The notes under the pieces are model-generated. The model made no database searches, was not told the DNA's origin, and was given only the letters and a program-made list of their open reading frames with translations. Position numbers and translations under genes: made by a program. 64,000 bases of DNA from contig NZ_JAHWGU010000025.1 of the NCBI RefSeq assembly GCF_020873875.1, forward strand, positions 62,001 through 126,000, written 5' to 3'. Positions 8,353 to 16,895 of this stretch are shown in pieces. Position 1 is the stretch's first letter. Every line of letters begins with the position of its first letter. This DNA comes from Actinoplanes sp. DH11 (GTDB lineage Bacteria; Actinomycetota; Actinomycetes; Mycobacteriales; Micromonosporaceae).

Positions 8353-8629
8353 GAGGCGATGGGGCGGGGGACGACGGGACCAGGAACGCTCATCGCGCGA
8401 CTCCCTCACGACGTGCTCGCCGGTCCGGGAAAACGGGCCGGCGAAAGGCTGATGACGAAGGCTGCAGGAGTCCGGACAGCCACTGCGGCGAGAATACCCG
8501 CGCCGCATCCCCGATGATGGCGCAGACACGCGTACGGTGGGGGCAACACCGGCTTTCTCGACGTCTCCCGACGAGCGCACCGCGCCCGCCCCTTGATGGC
8601 GCGGACGTCGCCGACCGGAAGGCACGCCG

Positions 8630-9054
8630 ATGAACCAGCCCACCGACACCGCACGACTGCGCCTGGACCCCCACCCGTCCCGGACCACCACCCTGGACGG
8701 GGCCTGGTGGCCGCGCTCGACCGACGCGACGGCCGAGCTGCCCGCGCTGGTGGCGGCGCTCGCCGATCTGCGGGTCAGATCACGCACGTGCTGCTCAACC
8801 CCGCCGAGTGGGATCTGCCGCACCCGCCGCGGGCCGCCGCCGGGCGCGCGGCGGCGCGGCTGGGCTGGTACACGTCGCAGCCGGCCGGGCTGATCACCGT
8901 CATGAGCGACTTCGGGCGCGACCGTTTCGATCTGCTGGTCGTCCCGCCGGACGCGAGCCGCCAGTCGGCGGACGCCGCCCTGAGCGCCGCCGCGGACGGC
9001 GACGACCGGCGCCGCACACCCGAGCTGCTGGCCGGCGTGCGGCGCGCCGGCTGA
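8630..9054 (+). pseudogene. DUF5994-family protein, frameshifted
   Basis: The first frame reads RLRLDPHPSRTTTLDGAWWP and TAELPALVAALADL, the usual start of this actinobacterial family; near 8765-8785 it leaves that frame and continues in another at QITHVLLNPAEWDLP, then LGWYTSQPAGLITVMSDFGR, FDLLVVPPD and a normal C-terminus RRRTPELL. The span is 425 bp, not a multiple of three, confirming one frame change. Everything else is intact, so it is either a recent frameshift or a base-call error. Function of the family is unknown. Confidence 0.8.
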
Positions 9055-9064
9055 CCGGACCCCG

Positions 9065-10732
9065 CTAACGCTGCACCGGCCGGTCCGGCAGCAGGCGCTC
9101 CTCGTGGTCGAGCTCGCGTTCCAGGACGCGCAGACCCTCGTCCGGGAGCCGGCCGGAGTCACGCCAGCGCAGCAGTTCCTCGCGCTGGGCGTCGAGTGTC
9201 ACCCGGCGCACGTGCAGCGCGGCCTCGTAGTGCGGCGACACCGGCGGGCTGTCCGGGTCGCTGCTCTGCAACAGGGCGACCCGGCCGCGGTACCGGGCGA
9301 GGCGGGTGCGCAGGTGACCGCGCATCGTCTCGATCACGTGGTCCTGGATGTCGTCGTGTTCCTGCGCCTCCAGGTCGTCGAGGGCGACCAGGGCGGCCTC
9401 CACCGACGCCGACCGGGCCTCGTTGCGCAGGCGCGCCTTGTCGTTGTCGTTGGCGTTCAGACCGAGCGAACGGACCAGCACCCCGAAAGTCAGTCCCTGG
9501 CCGACCAGGGTGACGAGCACGACCACGAAGGTGCAGAACAGCAGCAGGTCGCGGTCCGGGAACGGCGCCCCGCTGTCGGTGACCAGCGGCAACGTGAAAA
9601 TCGCCGCCAGGCTGATCACGCCGCGGGTGCCGGACCAGCTCAGCGCGACCACCTCCCGGCCGCTGAGGGGCGCCCCGTCGTCGGTCTCGGTGTCGGTGTC
9701 GTCGCGGCCGGCCCGGTCGCTGCCCAGCCGGGTGTGCAGCGAGCGCGGCAACGACTGGGTGAGCAGCAGCCACAACGGTCGCAGCAGCAGCACCGAGCCG
9801 ACCGTGATCGCGACCGCGGTGACGATGGTGGACGTGTCGTACTTGCCCAGGCCACGCACCACGGCGGGCAGTTGCTGGCCGATCAGCAGGAACACGAAGC
9901 CTTCGAGCAGGAAGTCGACCAGCCGCCAGACGGCACTGGTCTGCAACCGGCCCGCGCCGGAACTGTTCCGGGGCGTGTGGTGCCCGACGACCAGCCCCGC
10001 CACCACGACGGCCAGCACCCCGGAGACGTGAATCTGCTCGGCGAGCAGGTACGCCGCGAACGGGACGCTGAGCGACACCGCGTTGGCCATCAGCGGGTCC
10101 CGGCTCAGCGGGCGGGCCAGCAGGCGGACGAGGAAGGCGACGAACGCACCGACCCCGACACCACCCACGGCGGCGATCACGAACTGGCCGACCGCGGCGG
10201 GCGCCGAGAAGTCGCCGTCCATGGCGGCGGCGACGGCGACACTCAGGATGGTGAGGGCGGTGGCGTCGTTGAGCAGTCCCTCACCCTGGATCAGGGTTAC
10301 CAGCCGGGGTGGTAACCCGGCCTTGCGGCCGATCGCGAGGGCGGCCACCGGGTCCGGTGGCGCCACTGCCGCGCCGACCGCGATGCCGGCGGCCAAGGTC
10401 GCGCCGGCGACGAACCAGGCGAAGCCCAGGCCGATCACCACGGCGGTGAGCAGGACCAGGAAGACCGAGAGGCTCACGACGGTACGCAGATTGCGGCGGA
10501 TCCCGAGCAGTGAGGAGTCGAGGGCGGCACTGTAGAGCAGCGGCGGCAGCACGAACGTCAGGACAATCTCCGGATCGAGCGTGACGTTGGGTCCCGGCAG
10601 CAACGCGTACCCGATGCCGATGATGGGCAGCAGCGCCGCGGCCGGTATCCCGGTCCGGTTCGCGACCCACCTCACCGCCACCACCACGGCGACTGCGGCA
10701 AGGGCGAAGACCAGTAACTCGTGGACGCTCAT
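9065..10732 (-). CDS. CPA1-family Na+/H+ antiporter (NhaP-like)
   Basis: 555-residue antiporter with about twelve membrane helices in the first 400 residues. The ion-binding region is visible as AVAPPDPVAALAIGRKAGLP, and the following GEGLLNDATALTI is the typical CPA1 partner helix. LSWSGTRGVISLAAI is the conserved arginine-bearing motif. The last 130 residues are a charged cytoplasmic helical tail seen in bacterial NhaP/YjcE types. It would exchange Na+ or K+ for protons across the cytoplasmic membrane. It is monocistronic, convergent with the broken DUF5994 gene. Confidence 0.93.
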   Translation of the reverse strand: MSVHELLVFALAAVAVVVAVRWVANRTGIPAAALLPIIGIGYALLPGPNVTLDPEIVLTFVLPPLLYSAALDSSLLGIRRNLRTVVSLSVFLVLLTAVVIGLGFAWFVAGATLAAGIAVGAAVAPPDPVAALAIGRKAGLPPRLVTLIQGEGLLNDATALTILSVAVAAAMDGDFSAPAAVGQFVIAAVGGVGVGAFVAFLVRLLARPLSRDPLMANAVSLSVPFAAYLLAEQIHVSGVLAVVVAGLVVGHHTPRNSSGAGRLQTSAVWRLVDFLLEGFVFLLIGQQLPAVVRGLGKYDTSTIVTAVAITVGSVLLLRPLWLLLTQSLPRSLHTRLGSDRAGRDDTDTETDDGAPLSGREVVALSWSGTRGVISLAAIFTLPLVTDSGAPFPDRDLLLFCTFVVVLVTLVGQGLTFGVLVRSLGLNANDNDKARLRNEARSASVEAALVALDDLEAQEHDDIQDHVIETMRGHLRTRLARYRGRVALLQSSDPDSPPVSPHYEAALHVRRVTLDAQREELLRWRDSGRLPDEGLRVLERELDHEERLLPDRPVQR

Positions 10733-10794
10733 GCCTTACCCTCTCCCACGCGGGTCCACGAGAACCCGCGGGTGTGTCCGCCGCCTCCGGATTT

Positions 10795-11664
10795 TTACCG
10801 GCGGAAGGCGGAGCGAGGGCACGCGTCGTCGTCCGTGCCGCCGGACACGGTCGCCCAGACGACCTTGCCGCCCCGGGTGGGCATGGCTCCCCACCCGAAC
10901 GCGGCGGTGTGCACGAGTCGCAGGCCCCGCCCCCGGTCGGCAAGCGGGGTCTGCCGGGTCCGGGGTGCGTCCTCGGTCAGACGCGGGTACCGGGTGTCGC
11001 CGTCCCGGACGGCCAGGTTCAGGTCCCCGCCGCGCCGGAACACGGTGATCAAAAATTCGGTGCCGGCGTGCTCCACCGCGTTGGTCACCAGCTCCGACAC
11101 GATCAAGGTGGCGGCGTCGTGCAGGTGAGGCAGCTGCCAGGCGTGGCAGGCCCGCGCCACCAGGTCGCGGGCCGCCCGCACCGAGGCCGGGTGCGGTGGC
11201 AGGCGGGTCTGCCATCGGTGCTCGTGTGCCAGCCGGGCCGCCATCGCGAAGCGCGCGTCGGCCATCGTGGCGAACAGCAGGGCCGGTTCGCCGTCGTGGT
11301 GCCGCAGCCGGTAGTCCAGCATCGTCGCGCGGGGCACGCAGAGTGCCAAGTGGACCGGTGCGGGTCCGTGCCGGGCCGCCCGCTGCGCCGCCCGCCAGTA
11401 CGACAGACTCGACCCGTGCAGATCGCCGACATCGTGCAGGTCGACGATGACGACCTCGGCCGGCCCGGCCATGCACAGTCGCAGACCGGCCGTGACCTGG
11501 TCGCCGAGCTGCTGCGACCACCTGCCGTACACCTTCATCTCCACCACGGTGCTGCTCGCGTGCGCGATGACGGCGACCGACACCCCCCGCCGGTCGAACC
11601 CGGTGGTGACGAAGTACGGGGGCTGCGAAGCCGGCGCCCCCGCACGCTGGTCGAGGGCCGTCAC
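10795..11664 (-). CDS. STAS domain fused to anti-sigma-type ATPase domain
   Basis: 289-residue cytoplasmic regulator. Residues about 25-130 form a STAS/MEDS-like fold (VVIVDLHDVGDLHGSSLSYW); residues about 155-265 are a SpoIIAB/RsbW-like ATPase with N-box TLIVSELVTNAVEHAG, G1 box LAVRDGDTRYP and glycine motif GRGLRLV. Normally antagonist and kinase are separate proteins; this fusion form is frequent in actinomycetes and may set sigma-factor or other partner activity. No sigma gene is adjacent, so its partner is elsewhere. Confidence 0.85.
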   Translation of the reverse strand: MTALDQRAGAPASQPPYFVTTGFDRRGVSVAVIAHASSTVVEMKVYGRWSQQLGDQVTAGLRLCMAGPAEVVIVDLHDVGDLHGSSLSYWRAAQRAARHGPAPVHLALCVPRATMLDYRLRHHDGEPALLFATMADARFAMAARLAHEHRWQTRLPPHPASVRAARDLVARACHAWQLPHLHDAATLIVSELVTNAVEHAGTEFLITVFRRGGDLNLAVRDGDTRYPRLTEDAPRTRQTPLADRGRGLRLVHTAAFGWGAMPTRGGKVVWATVSGGTDDDACPRSAFRR

Positions 11665-12299
11665 CGCCCACCGTCCCGGTCCGGGCGGGCGGGGGCCGTG
11701 TCACGGGATGGGGAGTCCGACGCCGGACGCGCACGGTGGACGACGACTTTCACAGCTGCTCCAGGGCACCTTGTCAGAACGGATGCGCCACCGGGGTCTG
11801 GAGCAGCGGGCGGCGGTGAGACAGCACCGCCGCAGAATCTCACGATATACCGGACGCACCGGTGATCGCCCGTCGGCGGGGGCGCGGTGCCCGTACCGGC
11901 CGGGTGGCCGGTTCAGTGCGCGTCTCTCTGCGTGCGCCGCTCTCTGCGTGCGCGTCGCGCCCAGTGCGGGGACCCAGCGCGCGCCGGTCTCCGCGTGCGC
12001 CGGTTTCAGCGCGTCACCCCAGCGTGCGCCTCGCGCCCAGGGCCGGGACCCAGCGCGCGCCGGTTTCAGCGCGCGCCGGTTTCAGCGCGCGTCGCTTCCC
12101 AGTTGCGCCGTCCCCAACGTGGGCCGCCTCACCCACCCCGCGCTGCGATCTTGGAGCGCGGTGGGGAGAGGCCGAAGGGGTTTGTGGTTGGTAGTGGGGC
12201 CTATGACACCCACCAGACTCCACGTAAGCGTTGTCCACATTCCCCGCCTCTCCACAGACCACGTGGCGATCTCGGTTACCAGGGCGGAACCTCGCTCGC
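11665..12299. other. Gene-free 635-bp spacer with repeats
   Basis: No frame here has family features. The left part holds an AT-richer stretch (11835-11860) that could carry promoter elements for the STAS-ATPase gene. The middle is a low-complexity GCGCGC-rich repeat block. The right part is the upstream region of the truncated AbiEi-like gene. Confidence 0.6.
11955..12089. repeat. Pair of 59-bp direct repeats, period 76 bp
   Basis: 11955-12013 and 12031-12089 match over 59 bp with a few changes, sharing CGCGCCCAG, GGGACCCAGCGCGCGCCGG and CGGTTTCAGCGCG. Inside the second copy the 14-bp piece GCGCGCCGGTTTCA is itself doubled. Related GTGCGC-rich units continue to the left (from about 11914). 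Non-coding, strongly GC-alternating. Confidence 0.8.
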
Positions 12300-12596
12300 A
12301 TGGCAGCAACCCTCGAAGACATCAAGCGCCGCCAGCGTGGCGTGATCACCACAACGCAAACCCGGGAAGCCGGTCTGAGCGCCGACACCACCCGTAACCT
12401 GCACCGGCCGGGACGGTGGCCTCGGCTGTACCGGGGCGTCTACGCCACCTTCACCGGTGAGGTGCCGCGGCCGGCGATGCGCTGGGCGGCGGTGCTCTCG
12501 GCGGGAGCGGGCGCCGCGCTGTCGCACCGCTCCGCGGCCGAGGAACTCGGACTGGTCGAGGAAGAGGCCGGCGCGATCCACCTGCTGGTGCAGTGA
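12300..12596 (+). pseudogene. AbiEi-type antitoxin-domain protein, C-terminally truncated
   Basis: 98-residue remnant. The N-terminus reads TLEDIKRRQRGVITTTQTREAG, with the winged-helix and wHTH-linked segment RPGRWPRLYRGVYATF and LSHRSAAEELGLV, which match the AbiEi-like antitoxin domain proteins common in actinomycetes (about 280-320 residues, usually with a DUF559 nuclease-like C-terminus). The frame stops at TGA 12594 in the middle of the expected strand IHLLV, and 30-bp repeats begin 27 bp later. The missing two thirds are not found downstream. No cognate toxin gene is visible. Confidence 0.7.
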
Positions 12597-12623
12597 GCGG
12601 TGATCGAGACCCTGTTGCCGCAG

Positions 12624-12713
12624 CGGTATCCGCGTCTTGGCGGCCGCCCGCGACGGTATCCGCGTCGTGGTGGCCGACCGTTGCGGTATCCGCGTCGGCT
12701 GGTTATCGACACG
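12624..12713. repeat. Three tandem 30-bp repeats
   Basis: CGGTATCCGCGTC occurs at 12624, 12654 and 12684, exactly 30 bp apart; the 17-bp intervals are partly conserved between copies 1 and 2 (GGCGGCCG / GGTGGCCG) and diverge in copy 3. The array sits exactly between the truncated AbiEi-like gene and the transposase fragment. Confidence 0.85.
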
Positions 12714-12752
12714 GCACGTGGGTTCGAGTTGATGACCGGTTGCGTATCGCCG

Positions 12753-12948
12753 AGGGCCGTGACCCGCAACCCGTCGGCCGCGGCGCTGGACTCGCGGACC
12801 GCGCACAGCCATGAAGGCGGTGACGCCATCGGCTGGGACGCAGGAGACGCACCCCGGGGCCGTGAACGCCACATCCTCGTCGACACCAGCGGCCTGCTGC
12901 TCAAGGCAGTGGTGCACGCGGCGTCGGTGCAGCAACGCGCCGGCGCCG
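12753..12948 (+). mobile_element. IS5-family transposase fragment
   Basis: A short plus frame preserves the DDE-transposase core pattern of IS5/IS112-like elements: a NPSAAALDS strand bearing the first catalytic Asp, then RERHILVDTSGLLLKAVVH and AASVQQRAGA, where family members have GRKRH-LVDT-G and the second Asp. The intervening region is scrambled and both ends are missing; no terminal inverted repeats are seen. It runs directly into the rhamnosidase remnant at 12949, in a different frame. Confidence 0.75.
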
Positions 12949-14306
12949 GACTGGACCGCGTTCGAGCCGCGGCACACCGTCCACGGCTTCCGCTACGCCC
13001 GGTTCAGCCGCGACCCCGGCGACGTGGTGATGCGGGTCGTGCACACCGACCTGCGCCGCACCGCCACCTTCACCTGCGGCGACGACGACCTGAACCGGCT
13101 GCACGAGGTCGCCGACCGGAGTTTCCGCGGCAACGCCGTCGACATCCCCACCGGCTGCCCGACCCGCGAACGTCTCGGCTGGACCGGCGACTACCAGGTC
13201 TTCGTGCCCACCGCGGCCCGGCTCTACGACGTCGACGGGTTCGGCCGCAAATGGCTGCGCTCGGTCCGCGACGACCAGCTCGCCGACGGGCGCATCGTCA
13301 ACACCTCACCCGACCACGCCCGGCTCGAAGTCATCGACAACCCGGAGGCGGACCACATCACCGGCTCGGCCGGCTGGGGTGACGCGATCGTCCACGTGCC
13401 GTGGGTGCTCTGGGAGATCTACGGCGACCGGCAGGTCCTCGCCGAGAACCTGGACGCGATGACCCGTTGGGTCGCATGGGCCCTGGGCCGGGCCCGCGAC
13501 GCCCACCACCCGTCCCGCAGTCCGAGCCCGTTCGTCTGGGACGGCTGCTTCCACTGGGGTGAATGGCTGGAACCGGGCGACCGCGGCCCGGCCGGCGACC
13601 CGATGGCCTGGTTCATGGCCGACAAGGGCGAGGTCGGCACCGCCTACCTCTGCCGCTCGGTGCGGACCCTCGCGGCGATCCACGACGTCCTCGGCCGGAC
13701 CTCCCGGACCGAGCGCTATGCCGGTCTGGCCGACCAGATCCGCGACGCCTGGCAGGCCGAATTCCTCGACACCGGGATGCGTACGCAGGCCGGATGCGTC
13801 CGCGCCCTCGCCTTCGACCTGGTGCCCGAGCACCGCCGCGCCGAGATCGCCGACCGTCTCGTCACCTTGATCCGCGACGCCGGCTGGCACCTGGGCACCG
13901 GCTTCCTGTCCACCGCCGACCTGCTGCCGGTGCTCGCCGACGTCGCCTACCGGCTGCTGTTCCAGCGCACCACACCGTCGTGGCTGGGCATGCTGGACGG
14001 GGCGCCACCACCATCTGGGAGCAGTGGGACGGCGTCGACGCCGACGGCAACGCCACGGCGTCGCTCAACCACTACAGCAAGGGCGCGGTCGTCCGGTTCC
14101 TGCACACCCACACCCTCGGTCTGCGCCAGGCGCCCGGCTCGGTCGCCTGGGAACGGTTCGTGGTCGCACCGGTGCCGGACGCGCGGGTGGGCTGGGCCCG
14201 GGGAAGCTTCGACAGCCCGCAGGGCACCATCACGGTGAGCTGGCGCCTGGACGGCGACACGATGCAGCTCGACGTCGAGGTCCCACCCGGGCCGTGTCTC
14301 AGGTAG
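12949..14306 (+). pseudogene. GH78 alpha-L-rhamnosidase, 5'-truncated and frameshifted
   Basis: Remnant of a bacterial alpha-L-rhamnosidase. It begins mid-protein at DWTAFEPRHTVHGFRYARF, has the GH78 junction FTCGDDDLNRLHEVADRSF and the (alpha/alpha)6-barrel signature IPTGCPTRERLGWTGDYQVF, continuing through GEVGTAYLCRSV and HLGTGFLSTADLLPVLAD. Near 14000 the frame is lost within WLGMLDG and resumes one frame over at ATTIWEQWDGVDADGNA, consistent with loss of one C in a GACCGGGG run. About 450 residues remain of a usual 850-1000; the N-terminal carbohydrate-binding modules are gone, replaced by the IS fragment. The C-terminus is also clipped at the MerR 3' end. Confidence 0.9.
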
Positions 14307-15222
14307 CGGGCGAGTCCTGGGCGGACAGCTCCACGTACAGTTCAATGCAGCGCTGGCGGGCCGGCGAGAAGTCGTAGGGCATCTTGCCGACGGCTTCGAG
14401 CGCGCTCATCTCCCGCCTGCAGCAGGCCTCGTCCGCGCCGTGATCGGCGGTAGGAGGGTGCACGGCGTCCCAGGCGTCGAAGAGGGCATCGTCGTCCCTG
14501 TCCAGACCGGACTCCGCGATGGCGGCTTCCAGGGCGCTTTCGAAGGCGTGCCGCTCGGCGGCCACGCGAGCCACCCGTGGATCGTCGACGGCGACGCTGT
14601 CGTCGAGGGCTTCCTCAGCGGCGTCGATGCGGTCGGAATCCTCCCGCAGCGCGGGATGCGTGGCCAGGGCGACGAAGCGGGTGGACTGGACGGCCGCGCC
14701 GAGCGGGCCGAAGATCCGCTCGGTGACGAGCAGAGTGTCCAGGTCCGCCTGACGCAGGGAGCCTTCCGGCAGGCTCCTGAGGCGTTCGGTGACGAAGTCG
14801 GAGAGCAGGCCCATGCGGCTGCCTTCGGCGCGCATCCGCTGCACGGCGGTCCGTTGCCGCCGCAACTCCGCCTCCTGCTCGGCGAGGGTTTCCGCCAACC
14901 GGTCCAGGATGCCCGCTATACCGTCACCGCTGTCCGCGCCGGTGGAAGCCGTGCCGGTGGATGCCGTGCCCGTGGCGGCCGTGCCGGTGGTGAAGGCGTC
15001 GCGGATGTCGTCCAGGGCGATCCCGGCGTCGGCCATCTTGCGGATCCACAGCAGGCGGATCATGTCCTCGTACCCGTAGCGGCGGCGGCCGTCACCGCCC
15101 CGCTCCGGCTCGGGCAGCAGGCCGATCTCGTGGTAATGGCGGATCGCCCGTGGCGTGGTCCCGGCGAAGGCCGCCGCGTCACCGATCCTGACCTGGCGCG
15201 GTGGCATGAAAGACGAGTGCAT
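14299..15222 (-). CDS. MerR-family transcriptional regulator
   Basis: 307-residue regulator. The winged helix is VRIGDAAAFAGTTPRAIRHYHEIGLLPEPERG followed by RRYGYEDMIRLLWIRKMADAG, a standard MerR head. A repetitive TGTAS linker (three copies, about 90-110) leads to the coiled coil LAETLAEQEAELRRQRTAVQRM and a helical effector domain of about 170 residues with no metal-binding cysteine cluster. GGAAGG lies 9 bp before the ATG at 15222, so this start is preferred to the in-frame ATGs at 15207 and 15270. It lies downstream of the ABC exporter genes and may control them. Confidence 0.88.
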   Translation of the reverse strand: MHSSFMPPRQVRIGDAAAFAGTTPRAIRHYHEIGLLPEPERGGDGRRRYGYEDMIRLLWIRKMADAGIALDDIRDAFTTGTAATGTASTGTASTGADSGDGIAGILDRLAETLAEQEAELRRQRTAVQRMRAEGSRMGLLSDFVTERLRSLPEGSLRQADLDTLLVTERIFGPLGAAVQSTRFVALATHPALREDSDRIDAAEEALDDSVAVDDPRVARVAAERHAFESALEAAIAESGLDRDDDALFDAWDAVHPPTADHGADEACCRREMSALEAVGKMPYDFSPARQRCIELYVELSAQDSPAT

Positions 15223-15230
15223 GAACAGGA

Positions 15231-15287
15231 ACCTTCCGCAACGGATCGGGACGTGGGTCCACTGGACCACATGCCGCTACGGAAGGT
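15231..15287. promoter_or_regulatory. Nested inverted repeat upstream of MerR gene
   Basis: Outer arms ACCTTCCG (15231-15238) and CGGAAGGT (15280-15287) are perfect complements; between them GGTCCACTGGACC (15256-15268) is a near-perfect palindrome. The left outer arm includes the ribosome-binding site of the MerR gene. It could be an autoregulatory operator, or a hairpin at the end of the ABC permease transcript. Confidence 0.55.
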
Positions 15288-15317
15288 GCAACCGCGCCGG
15301 AATCGCGCGAGGCCCCG

Positions 15318-16895
15318 TCAGTAGCCGACGTCTCGGCGGCGCAGGCCGGCGTACCCGGCTGCGACGAGCGCCGCGGCGATCAGGGTGAGCAGGGCGAACG
15401 GCGGCGCGGTGGCGGCGTCCAGCGGGACCTGGGGGGTGTGCACGAACGGGGAGGCCTGGCGTGACCAGCCGGGCAGGCCGAAGGAGTCGGCGAACAGGGT
15501 GATCACGGCGCAGTAGGCGATCACGGCCCAGGCGACGATCGTGGCGGGCCGGGGCAGCCAGCCGAACGCCAGCACCGTCACGCCGACGACCAGCCACACC
15601 GCGGGCACGTAGGCGAGCGCGACGCCGACCAGCCGCGGCACCTGGCCGGGGTCGGAGACGGACATGCCGTACGCGAAGCCCTCGCCGATGCCGAACGCGA
15701 CGAGGGTCAGGACCGTGCCGAGCACGGCGACGCTGAGCTGACCGGCCAGCCACGTCCAGCGGCTCGTCGCGGTGGCCAGCACCACCTCGGCCCGGCCCGA
15801 TGTCTCCTCGGTCCGGGCCCGCAGGACGCTCGACACGCCGTAGGCCGCGGCGAGCAGGGCGGCCATCCCGGCGGTGACGGCCAGGTAGGCGTTGATGATG
15901 TCGTCGGCGCCGCCGGTCAGGAACTGCGCGATCTCCGGGTTGTCCCGCACGTAGTCCTGGATGCTCTCGGCGATGGAACCGTAGGCGACGCCGGCCAGGA
16001 ACAGACCGGCGGCCCAGCCGGCCAGGGAGCCGCGTTGCAGGCGCCAGGCCAGCGCGTACGGCCCGCGCAGCACCGCCGAGGCCTGCGCCCGACCGAGGCG
16101 GGTCGCCACCAGGCCGGCACCGAGGTCGCGGCGGGCCAGCAACGCCACCGCGACGGCACCGAGCAGCACGGCGGCGGCCACCGGCAGCAACAGCGCCCAC
16201 CAGCGGTCACCGGCGAACGGGTAGGCGCGCTGGCCCCACCCGATCGGCGAGGCCCAGGACAGGGTGCCGTCGCCGACGTCACCGGCGGCCCGCAGCGCGA
16301 ACGCGGCACCGAGCAGAGCCGCCACCGTCCCGTAGACCGCGCGGGTGCTTTCGAAGACCTGTGCCGCGGCGGCGGTGGCCGCGCCGAAGAAGAGTCCGAC
16401 GCCGGTGACCGCGGCGCCGAACAGGGCCGACCCGGCGATCGGCAGGCCGGTGCCGACGGCCACGGCGAACACCAGCAGGCCGGCGGCGACGTCGGCCAGG
16501 CCCGCGAGGAGCAGGGCCGCGGCCAGCGGCGCACGTCTGCCCACCCGTGCCGACCGGATGAGTTCGGCGCGGCCGGACTCCTCGTCGGCGCGGGTGTGCC
16601 GGCCGACCAGGAACATGTTCATCAGGGCGACCACGATGGCGAGGAACCCGAAGATCTCGAAGACGATCTCGCCGCCGATCGACCGGAGCAGTTCGGGTGG
16701 ACCGCTCATCGCGATCACCGCGGTGTTGGCACCGATCGTCTGCCGGAGGGTTTCGAGTTCTGCGGCCGTACCGTAAAGCTCCTGGCTCTGGGTGGATTGC
16801 ACGAACAGCAGCAGGGTGACCCCGGCCAGCCACCAGGGCAGGCTCAGCCGCTCGCGGCGCAGCAGGAATCCCAGCAGCCGCGCCGTCCCGGTCAT
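15318..16895 (-). CDS. ABC exporter permease (polyketide/antibiotic-type)
   Basis: 525-residue permease with about twelve membrane helices in two similar halves, each holding an exchange loop with a TRADEESGRAE or RTEETSGRAEVV motif, characteristic of the large actinobacterial exporter permeases annotated as polyketide antibiotic transporters. The ATG at 16895 overlaps the ATPase stop. Together with the ATPase it should form an exporter; substrate unknown. No biosynthetic cluster is adjacent. Confidence 0.9.
   Translation of the reverse strand: MTGTARLLGFLLRRERLSLPWWLAGVTLLLFVQSTQSQELYGTAAELETLRQTIGANTAVIAMSGPPELLRSIGGEIVFEIFGFLAIVVALMNMFLVGRHTRADEESGRAELIRSARVGRRAPLAAALLLAGLADVAAGLLVFAVAVGTGLPIAGSALFGAAVTGVGLFFGAATAAAAQVFESTRAVYGTVAALLGAAFALRAAGDVGDGTLSWASPIGWGQRAYPFAGDRWWALLLPVAAAVLLGAVAVALLARRDLGAGLVATRLGRAQASAVLRGPYALAWRLQRGSLAGWAAGLFLAGVAYGSIAESIQDYVRDNPEIAQFLTGGADDIINAYLAVTAGMAALLAAAYGVSSVLRARTEETSGRAEVVLATATSRWTWLAGQLSVAVLGTVLTLVAFGIGEGFAYGMSVSDPGQVPRLVGVALAYVPAVWLVVGVTVLAFGWLPRPATIVAWAVIAYCAVITLFADSFGLPGWSRQASPFVHTPQVPLDAATAPPFALLTLIAAALVAAGYAGLRRRDVGY

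Noticed and set aside
9104..10315. Long open frame on the plus strand opposite the antiporter gene
   Set aside because: It is an antisense shadow caused by high GC; the translation is low-complexity Arg/Gly/Gln with no domain, while the minus strand encodes a clear CPA1 antiporter.
12624..12713. Possible CRISPR array
   Set aside because: Only three units, spacers partly repeat each other and no cas genes are present.
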